The position numbers and the translations under genes are program-made. DNA of 64,000 nt. It comes from Rhizobium sp. ZPR4. Its GTDB lineage: Bacteria; Pseudomonadota; Alphaproteobacteria; Rhizobiales; Rhizobiaceae. Of this stretch, positions 44,899 through 55,782 are shown piece by piece (positions within the stretch are counted from its first letter, which is position 1; the number at the start of each line of letters is the position of its first letter). The notes beneath the pieces are model-generated. The model did not search any database. It was given only the letters and a program-made list of their open reading frames with translations, and was not told where the DNA came from. The stretch is taken from contig NZ_CP157968.1 in the NCBI RefSeq assembly GCF_040215725.1, positions 992,001-1,056,000 of the forward strand, read 5' to 3'.

Positions 44899-46844
44899 TG
44901 GACCAGGGCCACCTTTCCGCTACCCGTCGACAGGGTGCATTCGGACATGGCCTGAGAACCGCCTGACAGGGAAATACTGGCGCCAATCAGTTGAAGACAT
45001 CCGCCTGGCGCGTTGCTGAGCGAGCCGCCGCCTCCGAAATCGATCTTGCCGTTCGGAAAATAGAAGGCTCCTGAGATCGTACCTATGCCACCGGACGTTA
45101 TTTCCGCCCCGGCGATGTTGGCGGAAGATTGAGGGCCGATGACAGCGAGGTTCGCATTGTTTCCGGATTGCGGTGCCGTGAGGCTGATCGCGTTTCCGCC
45201 AGTCAGGCAGAAGGCCTTTCCACCGCATTCCCAGTCGGATGGCGTGGTAATGCCGGAAACTACGAGTGTCACATCTTTTCCGGAAATGGCTATGGGATCG
45301 CCGCAGCTTGCGCCGCCGGTATTTGCGGAGAAATATCCGTCGATCGTATAGATGCCGGCTCCCAACCTTGCTCCGCCCGCAAGGTTGACATTGCCGGATA
45401 TGTCATGCTGCGCGCTGGCGGGAATTGTAATGCAACTGCCGCCGCCGCCGCCGTTGATGTTGCCGTTGACGCGGAACCCGCCCGTTCCCGTCGTTGCGTC
45501 CGCCAGATAGGTGATTGATCCTCCGTCGAGCCCGATGCCGTTGTTGCTGCTGGATTTGCCGATCGTGTAGCTGTTGGCTGTCCCGGCGCCCAATTTCAAC
45601 GTCGCACCGGCGCCCGTATAAAAGCCAGCGTTCAAGATAAACGTGCTGGGGCCGCCGATGAGGACTTTGCCGGAACTGCACAAACTATACCGGCCGTCCC
45701 CGCAAACCTGATCACCCATTCCAAAATGGAACGTGCCAGCACCAAAGGTCAGATCGGCTCCGTAGACCCCCTTGGCAACTCTGAAGATGCCATCGCCAAA
45801 GACGAGTTTCGTGCCGAAGTCGTTCTGAATCTTGCCGGAGAAGCTGTAGATGATGTTTTTGCCGCCGGCGATGTTGAAGTTGACTTGGATGTTCCCGTGC
45901 ACGAGCAGGGAGCCGATACTGATTTTCGAGCCCGAACAGGTGATGTCCCACTTGGTGGTCCAGTACTGATTATAGTTGGCTGGATCATAGGTGCATCCTA
46001 TTGCCTGAATGGCGGATGCGGTGTCTACCGGTGAGGAATTACCGCCAAATTCGACATCCGGGCTGGTGCCGACTGTCGCCTTGCTCGGCCACGACGCGCT
46101 ACGGATGGTGTCGAAGCGGTTGATCAATGCGCTTATGCCGGCATTGCCGCTCAGGGGATCGCTGGTATATTGCTGTGTGACAGGCGCCTGACTCCCGTCC
46201 GTGCGCAGGATGTTGGCAGACCAAGGGCAGGGTTGGGAAGAACCCTCGTCATATGTAGCGCTTTTGGCGGTGATGTTCGTACCACAGGGAGCCACCAGAT
46301 TACTGTTGGAGGCAACGTAACAATTGCCGGCGTTAACCTGGACGCCACCGGATAAGGTCACGCCAGTTGATGATTTGTCGAGGGCTATAATGCAGCCGTT
46401 TTGGGCTGTGCCCAATGAGGAATAGGCTTCAGTCGCGATGTCCAGCTTGGAGCTGGCGCCCAGAATAGGCGCCAGGAAAAGCGTATTCGTTGTGGTGACC
46501 CCCACATGGACGGCCTGATTGCGTGCGTCTTTCGGAGACGTTGTCAGCGAGACCGTAGCGTTTGCCGTGTCGATACCATTGAGTTTAATGACGCGAAGGG
46601 CTGCTTCTCTCATCTGATCTTCAGAATTCGTGTTGCTATAGGCAAGTGCTCCGGCATAGGAGGCAAGGTCTGCAGCCCGCTGATTTTCGTCCCGCACAAG
46701 CAGCCCGTATCCGTACTCGATAGACAGAGCTGCGAATCCCAGGACGAGGGGCAGGCAAAGGGCACTCATGATGGCAATGCTGCCCCGCCGGTCCTCGCCG
46801 AGCGCACGTCCATGCCAGAGAGCCAATCGGATGAATTGGATCAA
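44895..46844 (-). CDS. TadG-like protein with large Gly-rich repeat body
   Basis: A 649-residue protein whose first ~120 residues match TadG (DRRGSIAIMSALCLPLVLGFAALSIEYGY, the Tad motif with a transmembrane helix). The remaining ~500 residues are Gly/Ser/Asn-rich with repeating short strands (for example AGFYTGAGATLKLGAG, GNINGGGGGSC, GGNAISLTAPQSGNNANLAV), looking like a beta-helix or adhesin-type passenger and not the von Willebrand A domain usual in TadG. Several Cys pairs are spread over it. It would be anchored in the membrane and extend outward, possibly as a surface adhesin. Confidence 0.8.
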   Translation of the reverse strand: MIQFIRLALWHGRALGEDRRGSIAIMSALCLPLVLGFAALSIEYGYGLLVRDENQRAADLASYAGALAYSNTNSEDQMREAALRVIKLNGIDTANATVSLTTSPKDARNQAVHVGVTTTNTLFLAPILGASSKLDIATEAYSSLGTAQNGCIIALDKSSTGVTLSGGVQVNAGNCYVASNSNLVAPCGTNITAKSATYDEGSSQPCPWSANILRTDGSQAPVTQQYTSDPLSGNAGISALINRFDTIRSASWPSKATVGTSPDVEFGGNSSPVDTASAIQAIGCTYDPANYNQYWTTKWDITCSGSKISIGSLLVHGNIQVNFNIAGGKNIIYSFSGKIQNDFGTKLVFGDGIFRVAKGVYGADLTFGAGTFHFGMGDQVCGDGRYSLCSSGKVLIGGPSTFILNAGFYTGAGATLKLGAGTANSYTIGKSSSNNGIGLDGGSITYLADATTGTGGFRVNGNINGGGGGSCITIPASAQHDISGNVNLAGGARLGAGIYTIDGYFSANTGGASCGDPIAISGKDVTLVVSGITTPSDWECGGKAFCLTGGNAISLTAPQSGNNANLAVIGPQSSANIAGAEITSGGIGTISGAFYFPNGKIDFGGGGSLSNAPGGCLQLIGASISLSGGSQAMSECTLSTGSGKVALVQ

Positions 46845-47443
46845 AGTTATTCCTCAAAAAAATCAAATCTCAAATATTGCGCTTGCAGCTGAGGTCCTTC
46901 TCAGCGGTCGAGGCGATAACGAATATCGAGATCGACAGCGAAGGAGCCTCACGAAGAATATGGATTGATATCTGTCCGCTCAGTTCCTTCTGGACATGCG
47001 ATCGGTTTACGAAATCAAGCGTTTTGGAAGGTGGAAGCGAGGTCATCTCACGGACACGCCGAAAGGTCGTTGATGCCCACGCGAAATGAAGGGACGACCT
47101 TGCTGCGGCGCGAAGTTCATCTTCGCACGGGCAATAAGCCGGCGGGATCCTCAAGGGATTCTTAACGCCTAAAAGTATGACTTATTATTGTGCGGGAACT
47201 GGATAAGGCCTGCCAAATTCGGATAGCGACTGTTTGAATAGCTGATCGTTTTCAGAGCAGAGACAGACCGTCGTGCGGTACTTGAAAATCCGACCTTGAG
47301 GTTACCTGCGTTCATCAACCACCCAGCCGCTGGACATCTTTTGCCCGCGGATGATGGACGCGAAAGCAAGCAGATCGCATCTTAGTTCGGATGGATTTTG
47401 GCAGGAGCGGCGCAGATAGCTGCGCCTTAATTTGCCTGCGAAG
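46845..47443. other. Intergenic stretch, 599 bp
   Basis: Lies upstream of the TadG-like gene and downstream of the solute-binding-protein gene. No coding frame is convincing. It should contain the promoter of the Tad trio, but no motif stands out. Confidence 0.4.
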
Positions 47444-48250
47444 CTATTCAATGCTGAACGGAAAATATTTTGCGTTGATCATGTCATAGGTCCCATCCGC
47501 CTTGATGGACTGCAACGCTGCATTCAAGCGTGAAAGGCGTTTGCTGTCATCCAACCGCACAGCGATTCCGGAACCATCGCCAAAATATGTCGCATCAACC
47601 AGATCAGGTCCTCGGAACTCGCAGCAGCTTCCCGCCTTTGTGTTTGCGATCCAGTCATAGATGGCAAGTTTATCTTCCAAAATAATGTCAACGCTTCCGT
47701 CCGACAGTCCCTTGTACAATTCTGGTGAAGATCGAAAGACCGTCTCATGCGTTTGCGGATACAGATGTTGGGCAAAGGATTGCTGCGCTGTTGACGATGT
47801 CACCCCAAGGTTCTTGCCCGTAAGGGCCGCTGGGCTCACATCTTTGATCGGCGAGTCTTTTCGTACGATGAACACCGACGGACTATTGTAATATCGTTCC
47901 GTAAAGGCAACCTTCTGGCGCCGCTCGTCGCTCATCGACATGGATGAGATGATCGCGTCATATTTTCCGGCGACGAGATCTGGAATCATGTCATCCCACT
48001 TCTCGACGACGAATTGGCATTCGAGTTGGCCAACCTTGCAGATAGCATTGGCGATATCAATGTCGAAACCCTGCAGCTTGTTGTTTGCGTCGAGGTAGTT
48101 AAACGGCGGAAACGCGCCCTCGACAGCAATTCTCATCGACATACGCTCTTGCGCCGCCGTCGGAAATGGCAGGGTCGCGACCAAAACGAGGCCTATACCA
48201 ATACCTGCTGACGCCCTGCGCAATATTGTCTGAACGGATAGCTGCAGCAT
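47444..48250 (-). CDS. Solitary amino acid-type solute-binding protein
   Basis: A 268-residue type II periplasmic binding protein: signal peptide to about 34 (LPFPTAAQE), then MRIAVEGAFPPFNYLDANNKLQGFDIDIANAICK, the lysine/arginine/ornithine binding-protein pattern (ArgT/HisJ-like) with VEKWDDMIPDLVAGKYDAII. No permease or ATPase gene is nearby, so it may serve a transporter encoded elsewhere or act as a sensor. It is divergent from a GGDEF-EAL gene across 129 bp, a layout consistent with signal input. Confidence 0.9.
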   Translation of the reverse strand: MLQLSVQTILRRASAGIGIGLVLVATLPFPTAAQERMSMRIAVEGAFPPFNYLDANNKLQGFDIDIANAICKVGQLECQFVVEKWDDMIPDLVAGKYDAIISSMSMSDERRQKVAFTERYYNSPSVFIVRKDSPIKDVSPAALTGKNLGVTSSTAQQSFAQHLYPQTHETVFRSSPELYKGLSDGSVDIILEDKLAIYDWIANTKAGSCCEFRGPDLVDATYFGDGSGIAVRLDDSKRLSRLNAALQSIKADGTYDMINAKYFPFSIE

Positions 48251-48379
48251 TGTAGAGTATCCTTAGTGGGTAACCGATCTCGCTATAATGCGCAGTTGCT
48301 TTTAATTCTACGTGAACGCTTCTTTGTTAGCACTGATGTAGCCGTAGTTTTGTTTTGATGATGACGTCCTAATACAGCG

Positions 48380-50761
48380 TTGTTCAGGGATCTGCGCTTG
48401 CACATTATTCGTTCCTCTAGTCCAAAATCCTTTCAACAATCCTGGATAGCTTCGGGAAGGATTCTCTTCCTGATTGCGGCTAGCGCTCTGGGAGTAATTG
48501 GACTTGTCGTACTGTCTGCATTGTGGGCGGGAACTGAAAGTGACTCTGCAGCACTTGATAGACAGCGGCAGCTCGTGAACACTCGTCTGAGAGAGCAAGT
48601 TGATCAAGTGGCGCGTGTCATTGGACAAGTCGGCAATGGTTACCTTGCTGCAAACAGAGCCTACCCGACCTCCGGCGCATCCTCAGTTTCGCCTGCCTTC
48701 AATGCGGTTTTAACGACAGCCGCCGGAAGCGCGATCAGCCAGGCTGCAACATCTGTCTTTGGCTATGATCAGGCGTTTGTCGTGGACGAGCATGGTGACC
48801 TGGTCATGATGGCGGACGGCGAGACGGAAAAACGCTATCGCTGGATGAAGCCTCTTCTTTTGCCGCTTCTTCGAGAGGCGGGCATCGCCGTACACCAGCG
48901 AGCAATGTCGATTGAGCACTTGCCCGGATCATTGGACAATCCCGCTGGAAATGCAGTTCTTGCTCATCGTGGCTTGGCCAGTTTGCTGCGCCTGGAAGGC
49001 CGGCCGACGATTGTCGGCATTGCAGCCGTCAGGGAGCCGCACGAAGGGCAAGGGCAGCCGTCATGGCAATTTGTGATCGTCTTACGGTTCCTGGATGGAG
49101 CGGCGTTGGACGAATTGAGCCGGGAACAGGGGCTCAATGGCGCACGCTTCGCGCGCACTGCCGACGCTGGTGATGACGAAGTTGCATTTCAGATTGACGA
49201 TACGACAAATGGCGAACCGATCGGTTTCATCGTATGGCGGCCTGATCTTCCGGGATCAAGGGTGATCGGTCGATTGATGCCGGCGCTTTCGATCGCAGCC
49301 CTGATGATGGCGCTTCTGCTGACAATCCTGCTTGTGCGTCTGCGAAAGAGTCTGGGCGAGTTGAAAAAAAGCGAATTCCATGCGAGGCAGCTTGCATTAC
49401 ACGATGTGCTGACAGATCTCCCCAATCGCGCATTGTTTGCGATGAGGTTCGACGAGTGCCTGGCCGAATTGGAAAACTCGACGAAGCGGCCGGCAATCGC
49501 GCTTCTTGACCTCGACCGGTTCAAAGCTGTGAACGACACGTTTGGTCACGCCGCCGGCGACGAACTCATCAAGTTGGCCGCTGATCGAATCCGTTCACTC
49601 CTTCGGTCACAAGATACTCTAGCGCGGCTCGGAGGAGACGAATTTGCCTTGCTTCTTCGGGACATCGAAGATCACGATCAAGCTCTACCGGCAATCTGCG
49701 AGGCAATCGTCACGGAGCTTAGCAAACCTTTCCCGCTGTTGAACGGGGAAGCCGTAGCCCGCGTTGGCTGCTCGATCGGCGTTGCGCTTGTGCCTGATAC
49801 GGGGCGGAATGCCGACGATATCATGCGCTATGCCGATGTCGCGCTATATGAAGCGAAAGTAAGCGGCAGGGGCCGGTGGCGTGTCTATTCACCCTCCATG
49901 GATGGAGGCAGGAATGCACGCGATATCCTTAAAAACGAATTGCGTGAGGTCCTATCCAAGATCCGGGTTTCATCTGACGATGGTGAGCGCGGTGATATGG
50001 TTGCGGACCAGCCGGACTTCGGAGCATTAGAGGTCTACTACCAGCCTGTACATCAAGCGGGGAAGGGATATTCGGTGACGGGAGCCGAGGCGCTCGTACG
50101 GTGGCGGCATAGCCAGCGCGGACTGCTGATGCCAGCGAGTTTCATCCCCGCCGCCGAAGAAGGCGGCCTTATTGACGCACTTGGATTCTGGGTGTTGCGC
50201 GACGCCTGCACCGCGGCCTGCAACTGGCCTGAAAACACATTTGTCGCGGTGAACGTGTCCCCTTCTCAGCTGAGGCGGCCAAATTTTGTCGAGGAAGTGC
50301 GCGCCGTACTTCAGGAGACCGGGCTATCGCCATCCCGGCTTGAGCTCGAACTCACTGAATCCTCGCTCATAGAGGATTATGCAGACATCTATTCAGTACT
50401 GAAGTCGTTGCGCGGCGAGGGTATTCAGATTTCGCTGGATGATTTTGGAACCGGCTATTCGTGCCTCAGCCATTTAACACGCTTCGATGTTGACCGGATC
50501 AAAATTGATCGATCATTCGTCTCGCTCCTCGGCACGAAAGCCAACGGCACGGCAATCGTCAGCGCCATTATCTCGTTAAGCAATAGTCTTGGCATTGCGA
50601 CGACAGCCGAAGGGGTCGAAACTGAATATCAGCGCGACTTTCTAGCGGCGATGGGTTGCACGGATCTCCAAGGCTATTTCTTCTCCAGACCTGTTCCTCT
50701 CGACGAACTCGATTGTTTCAGCATTCCTCGATCTGTGGACAAATTGCTCAAGACAAGTTGA
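48380..50761 (+). CDS. Membrane GGDEF-EAL c-di-GMP enzyme with CHASE4-like sensor
   Basis: A protein of about 790 residues: transmembrane helix near 30-50 (ILFLIAASALGVIGLVVLSALW), a periplasmic CHASE4-like domain (about 60-295, with FGYDQAFVVDEHGDLVM), a second helix near 300-320, then GGDEF (LARLGGDEFALLL, motif 418-422) and EAL (GAEALVRW, motif 570-572) domains. Active-site motifs of both look intact (DDFGTGYSCLSHL, TAEGVETE present), so it could both make and break c-di-GMP. The start is uncertain: TTG 48380 or TTG 48398. It is divergent from the solute-binding-protein gene. Confidence 0.9.
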   Translation: MFRDLRLHIIRSSSPKSFQQSWIASGRILFLIAASALGVIGLVVLSALWAGTESDSAALDRQRQLVNTRLREQVDQVARVIGQVGNGYLAANRAYPTSGASSVSPAFNAVLTTAAGSAISQAATSVFGYDQAFVVDEHGDLVMMADGETEKRYRWMKPLLLPLLREAGIAVHQRAMSIEHLPGSLDNPAGNAVLAHRGLASLLRLEGRPTIVGIAAVREPHEGQGQPSWQFVIVLRFLDGAALDELSREQGLNGARFARTADAGDDEVAFQIDDTTNGEPIGFIVWRPDLPGSRVIGRLMPALSIAALMMALLLTILLVRLRKSLGELKKSEFHARQLALHDVLTDLPNRALFAMRFDECLAELENSTKRPAIALLDLDRFKAVNDTFGHAAGDELIKLAADRIRSLLRSQDTLARLGGDEFALLLRDIEDHDQALPAICEAIVTELSKPFPLLNGEAVARVGCSIGVALVPDTGRNADDIMRYADVALYEAKVSGRGRWRVYSPSMDGGRNARDILKNELREVLSKIRVSSDDGERGDMVADQPDFGALEVYYQPVHQAGKGYSVTGAEALVRWRHSQRGLLMPASFIPAAEEGGLIDALGFWVLRDACTAACNWPENTFVAVNVSPSQLRRPNFVEEVRAVLQETGLSPSRLELELTESSLIEDYADIYSVLKSLRGEGIQISLDDFGTGYSCLSHLTRFDVDRIKIDRSFVSLLGTKANGTAIVSAIISLSNSLGIATTAEGVETEYQRDFLAAMGCTDLQGYFFSRPVPLDELDCFSIPRSVDKLLKTS

Positions 50762-51138
50762 GAACTCAATGATATGGGTCCGGCAACATTTGATGCCAAT
50801 CCATCTGCCATACCGAACAATATTTGTCACAAAGGCAACAAGCGCCTTCTAGCCATAGCAGGAGGTCTGGAAGGAAGGCAGATATTGGACACGAGATCGG
50901 CGTTCAGCATCTCAGCTGGAAAAACTGCTCGAGCTTTCTCATATGGCCGTTGAGCGAATGCTACATTGAGAAAGGAATGTGGGTCTGTTGGATATTGGTG
51001 GAATGAGTCAAATGTGAAGTACCGCATTGGTTGCATATTGCTGACTGATCATTGCAATGCATGATGGATTATCGTACGCCCTGTTGGAGGACTTGAGACT
51101 GCCCGATCGAGAATCTCGATCTTATGGAGCATATGTAT
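50762..51138. other. Intergenic stretch, 377 bp
   Basis: Nothing is supported here; short frames lack family features and a ribosome site. Confidence 0.4.
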
Positions 51139-51615
51139 ATGACAAGTTTTATTGAGAAGTGGTCTGCCAAGAGGGCCGATAAGCCGAAGGCTGGCACGCG
51201 AAATGCGATTGATTCCTTTCGTTTGAGAGTCGCAGAACAAAAGAATTATCTCGAAGAATATGAGCGTGATGCAGCCGGTTTTAAGAAATGGCGTTCGACG
51301 TGGTTTCAGCGTGTTCCAGGCGGCTTTGGCGTCAGCATTGGTCGCGACGCGGTTAGCGCCGGAGAAGGGCTGACCTATGTTGTTGTCGAGTCCGTCAAGG
51401 AAGTCGCCGAATTTCTCGATGATCTTGCTCTGCATGCGGAACAGGATCTCGGTTTTCAAAAGGCACTCGAGGACAACCGTTCGCGCCGCGCCGCGCTACT
51501 GAATGCAGCAAAATCGCGGCCCAGTTCAATCAAGCCTGCTTCAGCAAAAGCCTCCACCAAGGCATCACGGACAAAGCGGACTGCAAGGGCTGGCAAACCC
51601 GAAACAGAGAAGTGA
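51139..51615 (+). CDS. Hypothetical protein with Lys/Ala-rich tail
   Basis: A 158-residue protein: a helical N-terminal domain (about 1-110, SFRLRVAEQKNYLEEYERDAAGFKKWRSTWF, SVKEVAEFLDDLALHAEQDL) and a tail rich in Lys, Ala, Ser and Arg (KSRPSSIKPASAKASTKASR, RTKRTARAGKP) that looks like a histone H1-type nucleic acid-binding tail. ATG 51139 follows GGAG by 9 bases; two earlier ATGs exist within 15 bases. No family is recognised; DNA or RNA binding is a guess from the tail. Confidence 0.7.
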   Translation: MTSFIEKWSAKRADKPKAGTRNAIDSFRLRVAEQKNYLEEYERDAAGFKKWRSTWFQRVPGGFGVSIGRDAVSAGEGLTYVVVESVKEVAEFLDDLALHAEQDLGFQKALEDNRSRRAALLNAAKSRPSSIKPASAKASTKASRTKRTARAGKPETEK

Positions 51616-52224
51616 GCAAGACTGAATCTGAATACGTTACTCAATGCAACACCTGGCCCGCTTCGCGCGGGCTTTACCTTTTTGATCCTTGGGCATATCG
51701 ATTTCGAACATCAAGAAGTATCGATCGCCTAGTTGGCGCCCTATTTCTCCGATTGAGCGAAATCGCCTCACCAGTAAGTGCTGCCGGCCCCAATTCATCC
51801 TTCCGCCGCTAATCAAGGTCTAATGCGCGAGGCTGTCCGCCAAGTCTTGGCCGGATTGCGGCTGGCTTATGTTCCCCGCAAATACGAGCGCAGTCTATCC
51901 ATGCAACCACCCTGGTGCGCCTTTTGTCACTGAGCAGTTTAGTCATAGGAATACGGTTCAACCCCGTTCAAGAGCAAACTGTTACATGTTTGCCAACATG
52001 CTGCCCAACTCCGGTACTGCTCAAGATTCCGTTCTTGCTGCAAACGAAGCGAGAGGCAGGATGGATACGAGTGAGGTCGATCATGTTCACTATTAGGCGC
52101 ATCGCAAATAGCGCTTCTTTACTCTCGAGTTTGGGCGCAAGCCTTCTGCGGACCTGCCTGACGGTGAGGCAGGAGTTAGCAGGCGCTAAGGGGCTGACGT
52201 CCTTGGTGGTTCTGCCTCGCCCCG
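51616..52224. other. Intergenic stretch, 609 bp
   Basis: No supported gene. CCTGCCT-GACGGTG-AGGCAGG (52152-52172) is a 7-bp stem shortly beyond the stop of the minus-strand aldo/keto reductase gene and may help terminate that operon. The remainder has many stops in all frames. Confidence 0.4.
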
Positions 52225-53602
<1,378 letters not shown>

Positions 53603-53604
53603 GG

Positions 53605-54051
53605 TCAGTCCTTCAAACGTTCAAAGGTGACGGGCACACGGGCTGGGGCTTCGATCGCGTCCAGACCGCTTTCAATCCGGCCGAGCTTCACCAGGCCTTC
53701 GGAATACCGAAAGGTCTTGTGAAAAATCGCGAGATTGCCCCAAGGGGCATAGAACGTAATGTCGCCTGCCGAAGGTGTGATGCCGGCAGGCGCGCCATCG
53801 GTCGAGAGCCGGCGCGGCAGGTCGCTGATCTTCTCGGTGGCGGCATAGTCCTCAAGAACAAGCTTGAGCGGCAACAGCGCCAGAAAATTGCGCGCGGCGG
53901 TGTTGTCGTCGAGAACCGCAATTGCGGTTCCCCCAGGCGCGGAGATTTGGATCCTCATCGCATTTCCCAATTCGTTGGCATTGACAGCCGAACCTGCAGC
54001 CGCTGCCATGATGACAACGGTCCGCTTGATGCGAGCTGATCGGCCCAGCAT
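53605..54051 (-). CDS. Cyclophilin-like fold protein, exported
   Basis: A 148-residue protein with a basic N-terminus and hydrophobic signal (RIKRTVVIMAAAAGSAVNA) followed by a cyclophilin-like beta barrel (IQISAPGGTAIAVLDDNTAARNFLALLPLKLVLEDY, AGDITFYAPWGNLAIFHKTF). These small cyclophilin-fold proteins lack prolyl isomerase residues; the role is unknown. ATG 54051 is chosen because upstream residues in frame belong to the tautomerase gene region. It lies 7 bp after the tautomerase stop. Confidence 0.8.
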   Translation of the reverse strand: MLGRSARIKRTVVIMAAAAGSAVNANELGNAMRIQISAPGGTAIAVLDDNTAARNFLALLPLKLVLEDYAATEKISDLPRRLSTDGAPAGITPSAGDITFYAPWGNLAIFHKTFRYSEGLVKLGRIESGLDAIEAPARVPVTFERLKD

Positions 54052-54058
54052 GGTGCCC

Positions 54059-54292
54059 TTACGCGAACGGGTCATAACCAGGTTTCTTGTAAAGCTGATC
54101 AATCTTTTCCCGGATGTCCGGCACATAGACATTGTCGGTCCAGTCAGCGCGCGTGACGTCTTCGATTGCAATCGAGATGGAGGCATCTTCGACGCCAAGA
54201 GCGGACATGACGGCCTCCGTCAGTTTGGCAGTCAACGCCTGCTTTTGAGCCTCGGGGCGACCGGCCAGCATTTTCACGACGACGTGCGGCAT
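54059..54292 (-). CDS. Tautomerase-family (4-oxalocrotonate tautomerase-like) protein
   Basis: A 77-residue protein starting MPHVVVKMLAGR: Pro2 becomes the N-terminal catalytic Pro after Met removal. The body SEAQKQALTAKLTEAVMSALG-like (AEAQKQ region) and SISIAIEDVTRADWTDNVY match the 4-OT fold. It catalyses keto-enol tautomerisation or related chemistry. GAGGGATG precedes the ATG, which follows the cupin stop directly. Confidence 0.88.
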   Translation of the reverse strand: MPHVVVKMLAGRPEAQKQALTAKLTEAVMSALGVEDASISIAIEDVTRADWTDNVYVPDIREKIDQLYKKPGYDPFA

Positions 54293-54293
54293 T

Positions 54294-54704
54294 TCACATC
54301 CCTCCGGCTGTGAGGCCATATTGCTCGTCGGTGACATGCTCCATCCAGTCGACGAGTTTACCGTTCAGGTGCTCGTGGATGGCTATGTGGGTCATTGCGG
54401 TCGTGGGGGATGCGCCATGCCAATGTTTCTCGTTTGGCGCGAACCATACAACGTCGCCAGGCTGGATCTCCTCGATCGGGCCTCCTTCGCGCTGCACACG
54501 GCCGAGGCCGGCGATCACGATCAAGGTTTGGCCGAGAGGATGGGTATGCCAAACCGTGCGGGCGCCCGGCTCAAACGTCACACTACCAGCGGCGGCGCGG
54601 CGCGCGTCGTTCGATGCGAATAGCGGGTCGACGCGCACGGTTCCGGTGAACCACTCGGCCGGGCCTTTGCCTGAAGGCTGACTTCCGTTCCTGGTGATGT
54701 CCAT
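54294..54704 (-). CDS. Cupin-domain protein
   Basis: A 136-residue single-domain cupin with the two motifs [22 protein letters not shown] (His-His-Gln metal site) and [18 protein letters not shown]. It resembles the (R)-mandelonitrile lyase-like/carboxymuconolactone-associated cupins. It starts the minus-strand operon (cupin, tautomerase, cyclophilin-like, DUF2255, AKR) and is divergent from a LysR gene. A short inverted repeat GGTC-N6-GACC (54763-54776) lies between them. Confidence 0.9.
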   Translation of the reverse strand: MDITRNGSQPSGKGPAEWFTGTVRVDPLFASNDARRAAAGSVTFEPGARTVWHTHPLGQTLIVIAGLGRVQREGGPIEEIQPGDVVWFAPNEKHWHGASPTTAMTHIAIHEHLNGKLVDWMEHVTDEQYGLTAGGM

Positions 54705-54762
54705 GATGTCTCGTTCCTTCGGAAGATGATTGTTTTCGGATAGATTCTAGTCCGTGCCATAA

Positions 54763-54776
54763 GGTCCGATTAGACC
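54763..54776. promoter_or_regulatory. Candidate LysR site
   Basis: GGTC and GACC flank six bases in the 181-bp gap between the cupin and LysR genes. A weak dyad, given only because LysR proteins usually bind in such divergent gaps. Confidence 0.3.
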
Positions 54777-54885
54777 GCAAATCATGCTAGCTATTATGTG
54801 TTGCGCACATGAATAGGCGCTCACAACATGCCCTATTCGGCAGAGGCGCAGCAGATTCCCGCATAATTATGAAAGGCATACATAA

Positions 54886-55776
54886 ATGCTCAGAGAAAAC
54901 ATCCATGACCTGCTGGCCTTTGTGGTGGTTGCGCGCGAAAAGAGCTTCACCAGAGCCGCTGCGCAACTGGGCATGTCTCAATCCGGCCTGAGCCATGCAA
55001 TTCGGGGGCTGGAGGAGCGCCTCGGGCTGCGTCTGCTGACGCGCACGACGCGCCAGGTCGCACCTACCACCGAAGGAGACCTGCTGCTTTCGACTCTCGG
55101 TCCGCGCCTCAAAGAAATCGAGAACGAACTGACCGCCCTGACAGAGCGGCAAGAGCGGCCGGTCGGCAATTTCCGCATCACAGCTGAAGATTACGCAGTG
55201 ATGGCGGTTCTGCGCCCCAAGCTGCAGCGCCTGATCGACTATCCCGATATCAAGGTTGAGATCATCATCGACTACGGCCTGACTGACATCATCGGCGATC
55301 GGTTTGATGCCGGCGTGCGCCTCGGCGGCATAGTCTCGCAGGGCATGATCGCCGTGCCGATCGGTCCCGCGATGCGGATGATCGTCGTTGCCGCCCCGTC
55401 TTACATGAACGGTCGGGAAATGCCGTGCGTGCCCCAGGATCTGACCAACCATTCTTGCATCAACTTGCGCCTGCCGACGCATGGCGGGCTTTATGCCTGG
55501 GAGTTCGAAAAGGACCGCGAGGAGCTGCGCGTTCGCGTCGATGGCCAGCTGATCTGCAACAGCGTCGTCCATATCTACAACGCAGCTCTCGACGGCTTCG
55601 GATTCGCCTATCTGGAAGAGAGCCTTGTGGCAGCCGATCTTGCCACCGGCCGTCTGGTCCAGGTTCTCGACGACTGGTGCGCGCCGTTCGAGGGCTATCA
55701 TCTGTACTACCCGACGCGCCGGCAGAGCTCGCCGGCGTTCGGTATTCTCGTTGACGCGCTGCGCCATCGCGAATGA
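54886..55776 (+). CDS. LysR-family transcriptional regulator
   Basis: A 296-residue LTTR of the DmlR/TsaR-like branch: HTH LRENIHDLLAFVVVAREKSF then AAAQLGMSQSGLSHAIRGLE, effector domain with DAGVRLGG. It is divergent from the cupin operon and convergent, with a 6-bp gap, with the carboxymuconolactone decarboxylase-family gene. It probably controls the cupin operon. Confidence 0.9.
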   Translation: MLRENIHDLLAFVVVAREKSFTRAAAQLGMSQSGLSHAIRGLEERLGLRLLTRTTRQVAPTTEGDLLLSTLGPRLKEIENELTALTERQERPVGNFRITAEDYAVMAVLRPKLQRLIDYPDIKVEIIIDYGLTDIIGDRFDAGVRLGGIVSQGMIAVPIGPAMRMIVVAAPSYMNGREMPCVPQDLTNHSCINLRLPTHGGLYAWEFEKDREELRVRVDGQLICNSVVHIYNAALDGFGFAYLEESLVAADLATGRLVQVLDDWCAPFEGYHLYYPTRRQSSPAFGILVDALRHRE

Positions 55777-55782
55777 CGCGAG

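Noticed and set aside
44895..46844. TadG body read as a surface layer or autotransporter gene
   Set aside because: It has a Tad-type N-terminus and no beta-barrel C-terminus or passenger signal, so it was kept as TadG-like.
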